Assembly (NCBI GenBank): GCA_947500645.1
Contig: CANMSD010000003.1
Location: 122,501 to 186,500 of the forward strand
Length of the DNA: 64,000 bases
Direction: 5' to 3'
Source: an uncultured Erythrobacter sp.
GTDB taxonomy: Bacteria > Pseudomonadota > Alphaproteobacteria > Sphingomonadales > Sphingomonadaceae
Of this stretch, positions 18,809-29,307 are shown one piece after another. The translations under genes were made by a program, and so were the position numbers. The notes beneath the pieces were generated by a model. The model was not told where the DNA came from, did not search any database, and saw nothing but the letters and a program-made list of their open reading frames with translations. Each line of letters opens with the position of its first letter. Within the stretch, counting starts at the first letter, position 1.

Positions 18809-20674
18809 TCAGGCTTCGCGAACGCGCGTCAGGAAGTTCTGGACATGCTCGCTCAGCGTAGAGGCCTGCTCTTCAAGATCCGTCGCACTGGTCAGCACCT
18901 GGCTGGCAGCTGCGCCGGTCGATAGCGAAAGATCGCGGACGTCCTTGATATGACCAGAGACCTGCTCCGTACCGCGAGCAGCCATATCGATGCTGCGCGC
19001 AAGATCCTGGCCGGCGACCGATTGCTGATCGACCGCGCTGGCAATGGAGACTGCGGTGCTTTCAAGCTCGCGCACCTGACCTGCAATCGAGCGTAAAGCT
19101 GTGACGCTGGCACCCGTAGTATCCTGCATAGCGCGGATTTGATCGCCGATCTTCTCGGTCGCGCGGCTGGTTTGCATGGCCAGTTCCTTGACCTCGCTAG
19201 CCACGACCGCAAAGCCGCGTCCCGCTTCCCCGCCGCGTGCCGCCTCGATCGAGGCATTGAGTGCAAGAAGGTTGGTGCGCTGGGCGATCGACTGGATCAA
19301 CTCGACGATCTGGCCGACTTCTTCGGCTGAATTGGACAGTTCTGAGATTGTGGTGTCCGCCTTGACGGTCGCATCGGTTGCAAGTCGCGCCAGCTCGCTG
19401 GAGGATGACGCCTGACGGCTGATTTCACCGATAGAAAGGGCGAATTCGTCGCTCGCAGCAGCGGCAGCGGTCGCGCCAGATTTCGCGTCTTCCATGCTGC
19501 TTGCAACTTCGCTGGTGCGTTGGCTTGATTGCTCTGCGGAAGAAGCCATTTTGCTGGCGGTCACTTGGAGCTGGCTTGAGGCGGCTGCAACACCGCTCAC
19601 CACGTCGCCGATCGTGTTTTCGAATTGCTTGGCCATTTCATTGAGCATGACAGTCTTGCGATGCTCGAGTTCTTCGCGCTCGCGTTCGCGCTCTTCCTGC
19701 TCTCGAGCTTTCTCTTCGGCGCGTTGAGCGCGCTCTCGGGCCCAGTCTTCGATTTTGCGATTGGCGGTTTTGAACAGCTCAAGTGCGTTGGCCATTTCGC
19801 CAATCTCGTCCTTGCGCTCGTGTCCGGTCACCTCAAAGTCGCGATCGCCACGTGCGAGCTGGTTCATACCATCTGTGATTTGGCTCATCTTAGGTGCGAA
19901 ATCATGCGAAAGATTGCGCAGGCCAACGACGAGGACGATCAGCGCCAGAACAGCAAGGCTGCAGACGATCGCGATCATCGTGTAGAAATAGTTGAGCCCA
20001 TTTTGACGAATTTCCTCGCCATAGCGCGCGAGATCGATTGCAAACTCACGTGATTGGTCAAACAGGGAATCGCCCTGTTCTGAAAGCTCATAAGATAGAG
20101 CTACAGCACGCTCGCTTCGGCCTTCCGCTGCCAGCGTGTCCTTAAGTTCTTCGAAGGTTGCATTGTAGGTTTCGAGGTCGGTGTGGGTCTTCTCAAGCCG
20201 ATCGGTGAGTTGCGGCACGTGCTGCGAGATGATCCGGTTAACCATCGCGACTTGGGCCTTGGCGGCGCTGAAACTGTCACGTTGGCGCTCCAGTGCAACA
20301 GCTTCGCCGCCAAAGATGAAGCGGACTGTATTGTAGCGCAGCTCGCCTGTGGTGCCGCGCAGTTCGGTCGAGGCAACCAACGCATCTTCAACTTGAGTGG
20401 AAACCTGCTCGCGCTGCCATAGCTCGGTCATGCCAAGTACGAGGACCAGGGTGATGGCAAAGCTGACGCCAAAGAAGGTGCCGAAAATCGCGCGAATCTT
20501 ACCGGCTAGGCGGAGGTCGCGGAACCATGCAAGGCGGCGAAACAGCCCACCTGCTTGTGCATCTGATGGCGCTTCATACTCGCCCAGATCAACAGCGACC
20601 TCTTCCTGCATTTCGCGAGCGAAATCAGGCATCACAGATCTTTCAGGCTGTTGGTTCTGCGTCATCACGTTCAT
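18809..20674 (-). CDS. Methyl-accepting chemotaxis protein with periplasmic helical domain
   Basis: A 621-residue chemoreceptor. A cytoplasmic N-terminal tail (about 1-55) precedes TM1 (about 57-80), a periplasmic all-helical sensor of about 155 residues, TM2 (about 236-258), a HAMP linker ([20 protein letters not shown]), a coiled-coil rich in Glu/Arg and the signalling hairpin with its conserved tip ([20 protein letters not shown], about 475-510). The C-terminal residues end in [12 protein letters not shown], without the NWETF-type CheR docking pentapeptide. The signalling part is close to that of the next receptor, suggesting duplication. It sits at the end of the chemotaxis region. Confidence 0.92.
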   Translation of the reverse strand: MNVMTQNQQPERSVMPDFAREMQEEVAVDLGEYEAPSDAQAGGLFRRLAWFRDLRLAGKIRAIFGTFFGVSFAITLVLVLGMTELWQREQVSTQVEDALVASTELRGTTGELRYNTVRFIFGGEAVALERQRDSFSAAKAQVAMVNRIISQHVPQLTDRLEKTHTDLETYNATFEELKDTLAAEGRSERAVALSYELSEQGDSLFDQSREFAIDLARYGEEIRQNGLNYFYTMIAIVCSLAVLALIVLVVGLRNLSHDFAPKMSQITDGMNQLARGDRDFEVTGHERKDEIGEMANALELFKTANRKIEDWARERAQRAEEKAREQEEREREREELEHRKTVMLNEMAKQFENTIGDVVSGVAAASSQLQVTASKMASSAEQSSQRTSEVASSMEDAKSGATAAAAASDEFALSIGEISRQASSSSELARLATDATVKADTTISELSNSAEEVGQIVELIQSIAQRTNLLALNASIEAARGGEAGRGFAVVASEVKELAMQTSRATEKIGDQIRAMQDTTGASVTALRSIAGQVRELESTAVSIASAVDQQSVAGQDLARSIDMAARGTEQVSGHIKDVRDLSLSTGAAASQVLTSATDLEEQASTLSEHVQNFLTRVREA

Positions 20675-20782
20675 TCCAGAAGTCCCCCTCCAGGGCCATT
20701 ACTTCCAGCTTCGATGAACAAAAATCCTTTATATTTTCTTCATGACGCAGTTTAGATCACTAGTTTTGTTCGCAAGTTTATT

Positions 20783-22246
20783 TCAGCGTGCGTGAACTTT
20801 AGTGAGGAAGCGATCAACGTGAGCGCGAAGCTTCGACGCCTGGCCTTCCAAAGTATCGGCGCTACTCAATACTTGGCTGGCTGCTGCGCCAGTTGAGAGC
20901 GACAATTCGCGTACGTCGGCAATATGGCTGGCAACGTTTTCTGTGCCTGTTGCAGCAAGTTCGACGCTGTGAGCGAGATCGCGTCCGGCGACCGATTGCT
21001 GATCGACAGCGCTAGCGATCGAAACCGCTGTTGTTTCAAGCTCGTGGACCTCACTTGCGATCGTTCGCAGCACCTTCACACTCGCGCCGGTTGTGCCTTG
21101 CATGGCACTGATCTGTTCGGAGATCTGCTCGGTGGCGCGGCTGGTCTGCATCGCCAGTTCTTTGACTTCGCTCGCAACCACAGCAAATCCGCGCCCTGCC
21201 TCTCCGCCACGTGCTGCCTCGATCGAGGCATTGAGAGCGAGCAGATTGGTGCGCTGAGCGATCGATTGGATCAACTCGACAATCTCGCCAACCTGATTGG
21301 CGGATTCAGAAAGCGCGGAGATTGTAGTGTCGGCTTCGACCACTGAATTGCTGGCCTTGCGCGCCATCTCTGCGGAGGAGGCGGCCTGGCGGCTGATTTC
21401 GCCAATCGACATTGCGAATTCATCGCTTGCAGCTGCAGCTGCGCTGGCGCCTGTATTGGCCTCTTCCATCGACTTTGCGACATCGCTCGTGCGCTCGCTG
21501 GCGGCGTTGGCCGTACGCTCCATCGCCTTGGAGGTGGATTGCAACTGGCTGGAAGCGGCAGCAACTCCGTTCGCCACTTCGCCGACCGTTTTCTCGAACT
21601 GATCGGCCATATCGCGTAGCATTTGTTCGCGTTCGCTCTGCGCTTCCTCGCGCTCTGCCTGTCGCCGAGCCTGCTTCTCGAGTTCGACCTTCGCCTGCTC
21701 CGAGCGTTCGCGGCTAAGCTCCAGCAGCTTCACACCGGCTAGGCGTAAATGCTCAATCTCGATGCTAATTTCGCCATATTCATCGATCCGGTTCCGGTAA
21801 GGAACCACAACATTGTGGTCGCCGGCCGAGATACGACGCATGCAGTCGAGCAATTGCCGACAGGTGCGGATAATGTCCGTCTTTAGGGCCTGGAACAGAA
21901 ACAGAGTGAATGCGAGGCTCGTCCCGATAGCAAGGATCATAATGTTACGGAGCAGTTGCACCTCTTCGGCTGCCGCCGCCATCGTGTGTGCATCCCCTGT
22001 ATGGAGAGCGGAGGCAATGTGACCCAATCCTACAAAAGCGAAGCCTGCCGTGATCAGGACCAACAGTAATGGCGCACCGACCGTCAGCAACGTTTTCTGC
22101 ATGGTACTGCGACGTCGAAACCAGCCTGTTAGTACACCTACGCTCTCGTCGTAAGTATACGGACCTGCCTGTTCGGATGTAGCTGTGTCGCCCACTCCAA
22201 CGTCCAGCGTTTCAGTATCGGTGACGATTTCATCTGCGGTGCTCAT
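20783..22246 (-). CDS. Methyl-accepting chemotaxis protein with minimal periplasmic loop
   Basis: A 487-residue receptor. Two hydrophobic helices (about 52-76 and 96-116) are separated by only about 20 residues, so there is almost no periplasmic sensor; it must sense within the membrane, the cytoplasm, or through partner proteins. A HAMP-like linker ([22 protein letters not shown]) leads to the signalling hairpin, whose tip [20 protein letters not shown] lies at about 330-365. ATG at 22246 overlaps the stop of the GGDEF-EAL gene (ATGA), so the two are co-translated. Confidence 0.92.
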   Translation of the reverse strand: MSTADEIVTDTETLDVGVGDTATSEQAGPYTYDESVGVLTGWFRRRSTMQKTLLTVGAPLLLVLITAGFAFVGLGHIASALHTGDAHTMAAAAEEVQLLRNIMILAIGTSLAFTLFLFQALKTDIIRTCRQLLDCMRRISAGDHNVVVPYRNRIDEYGEISIEIEHLRLAGVKLLELSRERSEQAKVELEKQARRQAEREEAQSEREQMLRDMADQFEKTVGEVANGVAAASSQLQSTSKAMERTANAASERTSDVAKSMEEANTGASAAAAASDEFAMSIGEISRQAASSAEMARKASNSVVEADTTISALSESANQVGEIVELIQSIAQRTNLLALNASIEAARGGEAGRGFAVVASEVKELAMQTSRATEQISEQISAMQGTTGASVKVLRTIASEVHELETTAVSIASAVDQQSVAGRDLAHSVELAATGTENVASHIADVRELSLSTGAAASQVLSSADTLEGQASKLRAHVDRFLTKVHAR

Positions 22247-23781
22247 GCCGCCGCTCCACTGCTTGAAAGAGGTGGGGAGTCTTGGCGGGCTGTTTTCTCA
22301 TCCAGCAGGCCGTCTATTTCTTGAGCGGGAAGAGCTTTATAGTAGAGCCAGCCCTGGATTTGATCACACCCCGCGGCGCGTACCAGATCCGCCTGCTCCT
22401 TGGTCTCGACACCCTCTGCCGTGACCGCCATTTTGAGCGCCCGCGCAACTGCGATGCTGGAAAGCATCATGGCGCGGCTGCCGTCGTCTTCGCCCGCTTG
22501 CACCACGAGGCTGCGATCGAGTTTGAGCTTCTCAAAGCGGAACTGACGCAGAAAACCAATCGATGCGTAGCCGGTGCCGAAATCATCCAGCGCGACATTC
22601 ACTCCGAAACCGCGAATGACATCGAGCGTGCGTTCGGCGACCACCGGGTCGAGCACCAGGCAGGTCTCGGTTATCTCAAGTTCAAGTTGGTGAGGAGGGA
22701 ATTCTGTCTCTTCCAGAATTTGACCGAGCTGGATCGGGAATTCCGGGTTGCGCAATTGCGCGGCTGAAATGTTCACAGAAAGTGTGATGTCGCCCCAGCG
22801 TTTGGCATCGTTTACCGCCTGGCGCAGCACCCAGAGGCCGATCGCATTAATCAAGCCAGATTCTTCTGCCACGGGAATGAAGACGTTGGGGCCGATGTTT
22901 TTGCCGTCAGGCCGTTGCCAACGGAGCAGCGACTCCACAGCGACGATGGCACCGCTATCGGCATTGACCAATGGCTGATAGGCGAGAGTGAATTCGTCGT
23001 TGGAAAGCGCGACGCGAAGCTCTTCCTCGAGCTCGCGTACGGCCTCGCGGCGACGGTCGAAATTTTCGCTGAACCAGGTGCAGCGCATTTTGCCCGCGCG
23101 CTTCGACATGTACATCGCGACATCGCTACGGCGCAGAAGCTCGGACGAGTTCGCCGGATCTTCTGGCGTGCAGCGCGATAGGCCGATGCTGGCACCAACG
23201 GGGATGCGACGTTCCTCAAGCGCGAGCGGCTTGGAAAGCTTTTCGAGCACAGATCGGCACATGCCTTCAAGGATTGTACCGGCCACTTGACCCGTCATCA
23301 GGATCGCAAATTCATCGCCGCCAAGACGATAACAGCGAGCCTCTGGCTCGCATGCAGATTTAATGATTTCCGCGCACTGCTGGATCAGCACGTCGCCGAC
23401 CGAGTGACCGAAATGGTCATTCACCTGTTTGAAGCTGTCGAGATCGACAATTGCGAGCGCGATCTCATCAGGAGAGCGCTGAGCGTGCTCAATGTCGGTG
23501 TGGAGTGCGCGCCGGTTCGGCATCTGGCACAGAGCATCGACGGTCGCGATCGTTTCAAGCTCGCGCGCCTGGGTTAGACCAAGACGACTAAGCAGGAAAA
23601 TAGTGGCTGCGTAGACGACAATGCCAGAGATCAACAGGGCCGAGGGCGACTTGAAAGCAATCGTATCGCTTGTGATGACGATCAACGAGATAACGCCGAA
23701 GATCAGCGATAGGACGACCAACGGCACGACCATAATCTTGGTCGGCGTCATCCGAAATGCTGTGCTCTTCTCAGCCACCAA
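22243..23781 (-). CDS. GGDEF-EAL cyclic-di-GMP enzyme, membrane-bound
   Basis: A 512-residue protein with two N-terminal membrane helices (about 15-60), a diguanylate cyclase domain with intact [10 protein letters not shown] (about 150) and a phosphodiesterase domain. The EAL signature reads ESLLR, and the metal and loop-6 blocks [12 protein letters not shown] and [13 protein letters not shown] are present with LKLDRSLV, so the phosphodiesterase may be active. It can therefore make, break or sense c-di-GMP. It lies inside the chemotaxis cluster and is coupled by ATGA overlap to a chemoreceptor, a direct genetic link between c-di-GMP and chemotaxis. The net activity cannot be read from sequence. 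Confidence 0.92.
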   Translation of the reverse strand: MVAEKSTAFRMTPTKIMVVPLVVLSLIFGVISLIVITSDTIAFKSPSALLISGIVVYAATIFLLSRLGLTQARELETIATVDALCQMPNRRALHTDIEHAQRSPDEIALAIVDLDSFKQVNDHFGHSVGDVLIQQCAEIIKSACEPEARCYRLGGDEFAILMTGQVAGTILEGMCRSVLEKLSKPLALEERRIPVGASIGLSRCTPEDPANSSELLRRSDVAMYMSKRAGKMRCTWFSENFDRRREAVRELEEELRVALSNDEFTLAYQPLVNADSGAIVAVESLLRWQRPDGKNIGPNVFIPVAEESGLINAIGLWVLRQAVNDAKRWGDITLSVNISAAQLRNPEFPIQLGQILEETEFPPHQLELEITETCLVLDPVVAERTLDVIRGFGVNVALDDFGTGYASIGFLRQFRFEKLKLDRSLVVQAGEDDGSRAMMLSSIAVARALKMAVTAEGVETKEQADLVRAAGCDQIQGWLYYKALPAQEIDGLLDEKTARQDSPPLSSSGAAA

Positions 23782-23979
23782 TCTTCCCCATTTGCACTCG
23801 TTGGTGCTTTTTGCGCCTTTTACGTTGTCAGGGTCCTAAAGATGATTGGCTAAGGAAGCGTAAACCTTGAGCGAGCAAACCGGGGGGAAAGCAAGGTTTC
23901 AGAGCGCTCAGAGATGATGAATGCGGACCTTGGTGTAAGCCCACATAAGTAGGGCGCGCTCTTTTAGCTTGTCGGCAGT

Positions 23980-24834
23980 TCAGCCGAACGCGACAAGTGG
24001 GGCGTTGGCGTTTGCACTCTGAACAGGTTGATACAGGCTGACCCGCTTGGAAACGGGTTTGAACGTTTCGGTCTGCCCCACCACCGTTTCACCTGCACCC
24101 AACATCAAATACCCATCTGGCGCCAGAGCGCTGCGCAGACGCTCAAATGCCGCCTGACGTGTCAGCGGATCGAAATAGAGCAGGACATTGCGGCACAGAA
24201 CCAGATCGAATTTCTGGCGGCTCGGTGAATCGTGCAGCACATTGTGTTGCTGGAACCGGGTGAAGGCGCGTACATTTTCGTGGATTTGCCAGCCCTTGTC
24301 AGTTTCGTCGAAGTGCCGCAGCATCTCCGTGACTCCGAGTCCGCGCTGAACCTCAAACTGGCTGTAATTGCCTTGCCGTGCCGCTGCGATGGCGCTGTGC
24401 GAGATGTCCGTGCCGAGAATATCGATCGTCCATCCATCCCAACGAGTACCTTGATCGGCAAACATCATAGCGATGGAATGCACTTCCTGGCCCGTCGAAC
24501 AACCCGCACTCCAGATCGAAAGACGCTTTGCCGAGGCGCGCTTTTGCGCAAGCTCGGGCAGGACATCTTCGGGCAATTGATCGAATGTCGGTTTGTCGCG
24601 GAAGAAATAGGTTTCGTTGTTGAGAAGAGCTTCGACAACGTCCTGCGCCAAGGCTTGCTGGCCCGGATTGGCGAGCAGGCAGACCAACTGATCGACATTG
24701 CTGATACCGTGCTCGCGGAACACGCCCGACAGCGCGGTGCCAACGCGCCAGCGACGACTTTCCGTCAATTGCTGGCCGGTGCGCGCCGCCAACAGGTCGG
24801 CGATAATCTGGTGGGAGGCTTCGCTTACTTCCAC
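23980..24834 (-). CDS. cheR: Chemotaxis protein methyltransferase CheR
   Basis: S-adenosylmethionine-dependent methyltransferase that adds methyl esters to receptor glutamates. Of 284 residues, the first about 75 form the helical N-terminal domain; the catalytic part has the SAM motif LSIWSAGCSTGQE, ILGTDISHSAI and FDLVLCRNVLLYFD. GTG at 24834 is chosen because it overlaps the end of cheB by 10 nt and the family's N-terminal domain starts there; the frame is open further upstream only inside cheB. It is the last gene of cheA-W-Y-B-R, with a 198-nt gap before the next minus-strand gene. Confidence 0.92.
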   Translation of the reverse strand: MEVSEASHQIIADLLAARTGQQLTESRRWRVGTALSGVFREHGISNVDQLVCLLANPGQQALAQDVVEALLNNETYFFRDKPTFDQLPEDVLPELAQKRASAKRLSIWSAGCSTGQEVHSIAMMFADQGTRWDGWTIDILGTDISHSAIAAARQGNYSQFEVQRGLGVTEMLRHFDETDKGWQIHENVRAFTRFQQHNVLHDSPSRQKFDLVLCRNVLLYFDPLTRQAAFERLRSALAPDGYLMLGAGETVVGQTETFKPVSKRVSLYQPVQSANANAPLVAFG

Positions 24835-25964
24835 GCCGCTGCACCAGCTTTCACAACGCCGGTGTGCGACAGCACCGCTTCGCGCAATTCTTCGGGTGGA
24901 GCGACGAGGCTGGCCAAGCCAGCCTTGGTGACAGCGCCGGGCATGCCCCAAACGGCACTGGTTTCAGCGTCTTGAGCGAAAACGTTACCGCCAGCGGCGA
25001 CCAGTTCTTCGGCGCCCTCGGCTCCGTCGCGGCCCATGCCGGAAAGGATCAAGGCGAGTGCGTGGCCTTCACAGGTCTTGGCAATGCTGGAGAGCATTGG
25101 ATCGACCGATGGCATGCAACCACTGCGCGCGGGAGCGGATGAGGTCTTGGTGACCAATTGGCTACCGCTCCGACGGACCAGCATATGGCCATGGCCGGTT
25201 GCAATCGCCACTTCGCCAGCGCGAATAACTGTGCCTTCTTCTGCGATATGCGTGGTCCGACCACTCGCCATTTCTATCTGGCGCGCGAACACCGGAATGA
25301 AGGATGCAGGAAGGTGCTGCGTAATCAGGATCGGCAGGTCGAACGCTGCGGGAAGATCGCGAAGCACTTGATTAAGCGCATGGATGCCGCCGGTCGATGC
25401 ACCGATGGCCAAGACTTCCGGGCGTTTGCGGGCTGGAGCAATCCTAGCTTTTGCAGGAGTTGCAGCAGCACTCTGCGCGGAGGCATCGCCGCCGTCGCTA
25501 GCGTCGCCGCCCAATGCACGAATCTTGCCCAGCAATTGCTCGCGATATTCATCGTTGAAACCGCCTGGACGCGGCTTGAGCATAGTGTCCGCCGCACCCA
25601 GTGAAAGCGCGGCAACTGTGTGCTCTGCGCCATCTTGTGTCAGCGACGAGACTACCAGAACTTGGGCGTCGGGGGCCGTTTCAAGAATCTCAGGCAGGGC
25701 ATCGAGTCCGCCAATGCCAGGCATTTCGAGATCCAGCAGGATAACGTCAGTCGGCGTGTTTTTGAGCTGTGCGATGGCGCGCTCAGCACTGCTGGCCGTA
25801 CCGGCAATCTTCAGGCCTCTGCCGCTTTCGACCATGCGCTTGAACACCGTTCGCACGGTGAGCGAATCGTCGACAATCATCACGCGAATGCCCGCATCCT
25901 GATGGTCAGCTTCAGGCTTCTCGGTGCTTGCGGCGGATCGGGATAGGGGAGACTGTGTGCTCAC
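24825..25964 (-). CDS. cheB: Chemotaxis methylesterase/response regulator CheB
   Basis: Receptor methylesterase and deamidase controlled by CheA. The 379 residues comprise a receiver domain (MIVDDSLTVRT, phospho-acceptor Asp78 in VILLDLEMPG), an unusually Ala/Ser-rich linker (about 155-180) and the esterase domain with catalytic Ser190 (AIGASTGG), His217 (ILITQHLPASF) and Asp313 (ILSGMGRDGAEG). The start is GTG at 25964, overlapping the cheY stop as GTGA. It works opposite to the adjacent cheR. Confidence 0.95.
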   Translation of the reverse strand: MSTQSPLSRSAASTEKPEADHQDAGIRVMIVDDSLTVRTVFKRMVESGRGLKIAGTASSAERAIAQLKNTPTDVILLDLEMPGIGGLDALPEILETAPDAQVLVVSSLTQDGAEHTVAALSLGAADTMLKPRPGGFNDEYREQLLGKIRALGGDASDGGDASAQSAAATPAKARIAPARKRPEVLAIGASTGGIHALNQVLRDLPAAFDLPILITQHLPASFIPVFARQIEMASGRTTHIAEEGTVIRAGEVAIATGHGHMLVRRSGSQLVTKTSSAPARSGCMPSVDPMLSSIAKTCEGHALALILSGMGRDGAEGAEELVAAGGNVFAQDAETSAVWGMPGAVTKAGLASLVAPPEELREAVLSHTGVVKAGAAAWK

Positions 25965-26326
25965 GCGAAGCCAACCAGCTGCAATTTGATCTGAAGCGTT
26001 TCGTGATCGAAAGGCTTCATCACATATTCGTCTGCACCGGCCTGAATGGCTTCGCGGATATGCGCGACGTCATTCTCTGTGGTGCAGAAGACAACCTTGG
26101 GCGCATCGCCACCAGGTCGTTTGCGCAGCTGGGTGATAAATTCGATACCGGTCATAACCGGCATGTTCCAGTCGAGCAGCACCACGTCAGGCATCTGCTC
26201 TTCACAGCGGTCCAGGCCCATCTGGCCGTTTTCGGCCTCATCCACGATAAAGCCGAGGGTCTCGAGAATATGTCTCGATACCTTTCGAATCACTCGCGAA
26301 TCATCAACAATTAGGCACGTTTTCAT
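25961..26326 (-). CDS. cheY: CheY-like single-domain response regulator
   Basis: A 121-residue stand-alone receiver. Acidic pocket Asp8-Asp9, phospho-acceptor Asp52 (LLDWNMPVMTG), Thr82 and Lys104 (YVMKPFD) are all present. It should take phosphate from CheA and act on the flagellar motor or serve as a phosphate sink. It is between cheW and cheB in the operon, with its stop overlapping the cheB start. Confidence 0.93.
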   Translation of the reverse strand: MKTCLIVDDSRVIRKVSRHILETLGFIVDEAENGQMGLDRCEEQMPDVVLLDWNMPVMTGIEFITQLRKRPGGDAPKVVFCTTENDVAHIREAIQAGADEYVMKPFDHETLQIKLQLVGFA

Positions 26327-26380
26327 TTGGACCCCTACTGGTTTTGATCCGTTGCATACGCCTTAGCCGTAATCATTTGA

Positions 26381-26821
26381 TTAAGCGGCCTGTCCGAAAC
26401 TCTCGGGTCCTTCGATCAACTTTGCCAAGTCGATCAGCAAGGCTGGGCCTGAGGCGGTTTCGGTCATTCCGGTCGTGATGCGTGTCCATTCCGGCCCAAA
26501 TCCGCCGCTGACGGTGCCGGGCTCGGAACTGGAAGTGGTTATGTCGTCTATGCGATCGACCACCAACGCATAGGGATGATTGCCAACCGTAACCACGGCG
26601 GCGCGATCGTCCGTCGGGAAGTCGTTGGTGTCGAGCCCCAGCGCCAGACGGCAATCGATCACCGTCATTGTCTGGCTGCGCATCGCGGTGATTCCGGCGA
26701 TGAAATCCGGGGTGCGTGGCACAGGCGTCACATCGCCCAGTTCAATAACGGAAGAGACATCATGCGCGTAAAGGGCGCAGCGGCGGCCGGCTATATCGAC
26801 CATTACCATCAGATCGTTCAT
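26381..26821 (-). CDS. cheW: Chemotaxis coupling protein CheW
   Basis: A 146-residue SH3-like adaptor linking receptors to CheA. Family blocks visible are RRCALYAHDVSSVIEL near the start, PDFIAGITAMRSQTMTVIDCR (about 38-58), and ALVVDRIDDI toward residue 90. It overlaps the cheA stop by ATGA and precedes cheY by 54 nt. Confidence 0.93.
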   Translation of the reverse strand: MNDLMVMVDIAGRRCALYAHDVSSVIELGDVTPVPRTPDFIAGITAMRSQTMTVIDCRLALGLDTNDFPTDDRAAVVTVGNHPYALVVDRIDDITTSSSEPGTVSGGFGPEWTRITTGMTETASGPALLIDLAKLIEGPESFGQAA

Positions 26822-29223
26822 CGGGCTCCTCCTGAGCGCGCGCGGCGCAGGGCATCGACCAATCCATCGCGGTCATAGCGGTAGATCGAGCCATCATCGT
26901 TGTTGGCATCCGGATGGCTGCGCAGACGGATCAAATCACCGTCCGTTGCGGCTGCATCCATGTCACTGTCATCCAGGACGATCGCCACATCGCCAGAAGC
27001 GTCGACCCCGCTCACGATTTCGTAGCCAGCAGCGCTTACCAGCGGGCCCAGGATCGTGCGGGCCCAGTCCGTATCTGGCAGATGACAGGTCGGCTTGGCG
27101 GTTTCTTCAGGCGGCTCGCCATAGCGAGCGAATAGTTCATGCCCATCCAGCAAAGCGACTGTCTGACCTTCGATAAGGGTAAGAGCTTCTATCAATGGAT
27201 CGTCGGCAACCGGCTTGAGTTCACTGTTAAGCTCAACAGCGTCATCGACTTCCCGCACCGCATAGAGCAGCTCGCAAGTCTTGTCGGACATGCGCAGGAA
27301 GCGAATTTTGCCATTTGGGCGCTCGTCTTCAGGCAGTCCGACCAGTGGTAGAATGACGCCATCGATAACCGCGCGCTTGCCATTGTCGGAGATTTCAACC
27401 GAGTCGGCCTTGGCCGTTTCGATGCGCTGCACCAGCTCAAGGCGCACCGCAGAGCGACGCCCGGCATAGTCGGTGAACAGCATCGCCCGCGCGACGTGAT
27501 CCTGAGCCGCCGAGGTGGTCTCGTCTTCACCCTTGCGGCGAATGCTCGCTCTCGCATCGGATACGAGGCCATTAGTGAAAGCGATTAGAGGCAGGTCGAG
27601 CACAAGGATGGGATTGCCATCGTCGAGCAGCGTCGTGCCGCCGTACAGGTTGGTGTCCATCACACTTGGAGACAGTGGCTTGACGACCAGATCGCCGTGG
27701 CTGTGAATCCGGTCTACGGCAAGAGCGAACAGATCGCCGCTTGCCAGGCGCAACAGCACCATCGTGTAGTCGTCTTCGGCGACGCTGTGTTCGAGGCCAA
27801 GCACATCGGCAAGCGAGAGGCATGGCGTGCGCAGACCACGGAAGGTTACGAGCGCTGTGTCTCCGACTTTGGTGTAGTCGATCGAGTCCGTGCCGATATG
27901 GATGATCTCTTCGATATAGGATTGCGGTATGGCAAACCTCTGGTCGCCAACTTCGACGGTCAGACCGGCAATGATGCTGAGCGTCAGCGGGATCTGCAGG
28001 TAAAAGAGCGTGCCTTCGCCTGGCTTGCTCGTCACCTTGATCGAGCCGCCAATCTTTTCAATGTTGTCACGAACAACATCCATGCCGACACCGCGACCGG
28101 AAATCTCGCTGATTTCGTCAGCGGTGGACAGGCCGGGTTCGAAGATCAGGGCCTGCACTTCGTCGCGCGACATGGCCTTGAGGTCGCTCTCGGTGACCAG
28201 TCCGCTGGACACTGCCTTCGCGCCGATCCGTTCGGCATCAAGTCCGCGGCCATCGTCGGTGACGACAAGAGAAATCTTGTTGCCGGACTGACGAGCCGCG
28301 ATCGACAGCATGCCAATCTCGCGCTTGCCCATCGCCAGGCGATCGCTTGGCATCTCGATGCCGTGATCGATGGCGTTGCGAATGATATGGGTCAGCGGGT
28401 CGCGAACGGTTTCGATCATTTCGCGATCGAGTTCGACGTCGCCGCCTTCGAGATCGATCATCACCTGCTTGCCAAGTTCAGATGACAAATCGCGCACCAG
28501 CCGCGGCAGGGCGCCAAACAGCGTTTCGATCCGCTGCATTCGCATCCTTGTAATAGCATCGCGAACGTCGGAAAGGATAGTGGTCAGGCGTTCGAATGGC
28601 CCGTCAATGGTTGGCTGATTGCCAGCTTCGCGCAGGCGGTGAGCCAGGTCATTGCGAGCCAGCACCATGTCGGAAACGCCGCTCATCACCCGGTCGAGCA
28701 GGTCTACCGGCAAGCGGATCGAGCGCTGTACGCCTGAGTTTTGCTCGGCGCGGCGAGGGGCTGCTTCATCCGAGGTGCCTTCGTCATCGGATTGGCCAGT
28801 TTCAAGGATGGCTGAAGCTGCCTCATGGGTAGGCGCGATACTTTCGTGACCATCGTCGTTTGGTTGCAGGGCCGCAATCAGATCATCATCGCTGCCTTCT
28901 GGAATCTCATCTCCGGCTTCGATGGCGTCGACCATGAACACAATCCGGTCGATCACGGCGAGAACAGCCGTTACCAACGCGGTATCGGGCTCACGCCGTC
29001 CGGCGCGCACATCGGAAAGTGCGTCTTCGGCAGCGTGGCTCAGCCCGGCGAGCCGGGGAAAGTCGAAAAAGCCGCAGTTGCCCTTAACGGTGTGCACGAA
29101 GCGAAAGATTGTATCTAGCCGCGCACGGTCGGCTGGATCAGCTTCCCAGGCGATAATCTCGCCTTCGCTTGCTTCCAGCATCTCCCGGGTTTCTGCGACG
29201 AAATCCGCCAGCAGGTCATCCAT
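26818..29223 (-). CDS. cheA: Chemotaxis histidine kinase CheA with extra C-terminal domains
   Basis: Central chemotaxis kinase, 801 residues. The Hpt domain has phospho-acceptor His44 in FRFVHTVKGNCGF. A low-complexity acidic linker follows, then dimerisation, the ATPase with N-box HIIRNAIDHGIE (about 280), G1 DDGRGLD, and G2 GRGVGMDVV, and a CheW-like domain (LTVEVGDQRFAIPQSYIEEI). About 250 further residues contain a second CheW-like stretch (LFTDYAGRRSAVRLELVQRI) and a terminal segment like a degenerate receiver (GYEIVSGVDASGDVAIVLDD). No separate P2 CheY-binding domain is clear. First gene of the che operon. Confidence 0.94.
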   Translation of the reverse strand: MDDLLADFVAETREMLEASEGEIIAWEADPADRARLDTIFRFVHTVKGNCGFFDFPRLAGLSHAAEDALSDVRAGRREPDTALVTAVLAVIDRIVFMVDAIEAGDEIPEGSDDDLIAALQPNDDGHESIAPTHEAASAILETGQSDDEGTSDEAAPRRAEQNSGVQRSIRLPVDLLDRVMSGVSDMVLARNDLAHRLREAGNQPTIDGPFERLTTILSDVRDAITRMRMQRIETLFGALPRLVRDLSSELGKQVMIDLEGGDVELDREMIETVRDPLTHIIRNAIDHGIEMPSDRLAMGKREIGMLSIAARQSGNKISLVVTDDGRGLDAERIGAKAVSSGLVTESDLKAMSRDEVQALIFEPGLSTADEISEISGRGVGMDVVRDNIEKIGGSIKVTSKPGEGTLFYLQIPLTLSIIAGLTVEVGDQRFAIPQSYIEEIIHIGTDSIDYTKVGDTALVTFRGLRTPCLSLADVLGLEHSVAEDDYTMVLLRLASGDLFALAVDRIHSHGDLVVKPLSPSVMDTNLYGGTTLLDDGNPILVLDLPLIAFTNGLVSDARASIRRKGEDETTSAAQDHVARAMLFTDYAGRRSAVRLELVQRIETAKADSVEISDNGKRAVIDGVILPLVGLPEDERPNGKIRFLRMSDKTCELLYAVREVDDAVELNSELKPVADDPLIEALTLIEGQTVALLDGHELFARYGEPPEETAKPTCHLPDTDWARTILGPLVSAAGYEIVSGVDASGDVAIVLDDSDMDAAATDGDLIRLRSHPDANNDDGSIYRYDRDGLVDALRRARSGGAR

Positions 29224-29268
29224 GACGCACTTGCCCCTAATTGTTTCCAGAGGCCTCTATGCGCCTTG

Positions 29269-29276
29269 ATGGTTAA
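29269..29276 (-). promoter_or_regulatory. CtrA half-site candidate upstream of cheA
   Basis: On the coding strand of cheA the sequence TTAACCAT, a classical CtrA half-site, lies 46 nt before the start codon. CtrA commonly controls motility and chemotaxis genes in alphaproteobacteria. A single 8-nt match is weak evidence alone. Confidence 0.3.
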
Positions 29277-29307
29277 CGAACGGTCACCATGACGTCATTT
29301 GGCGGGT

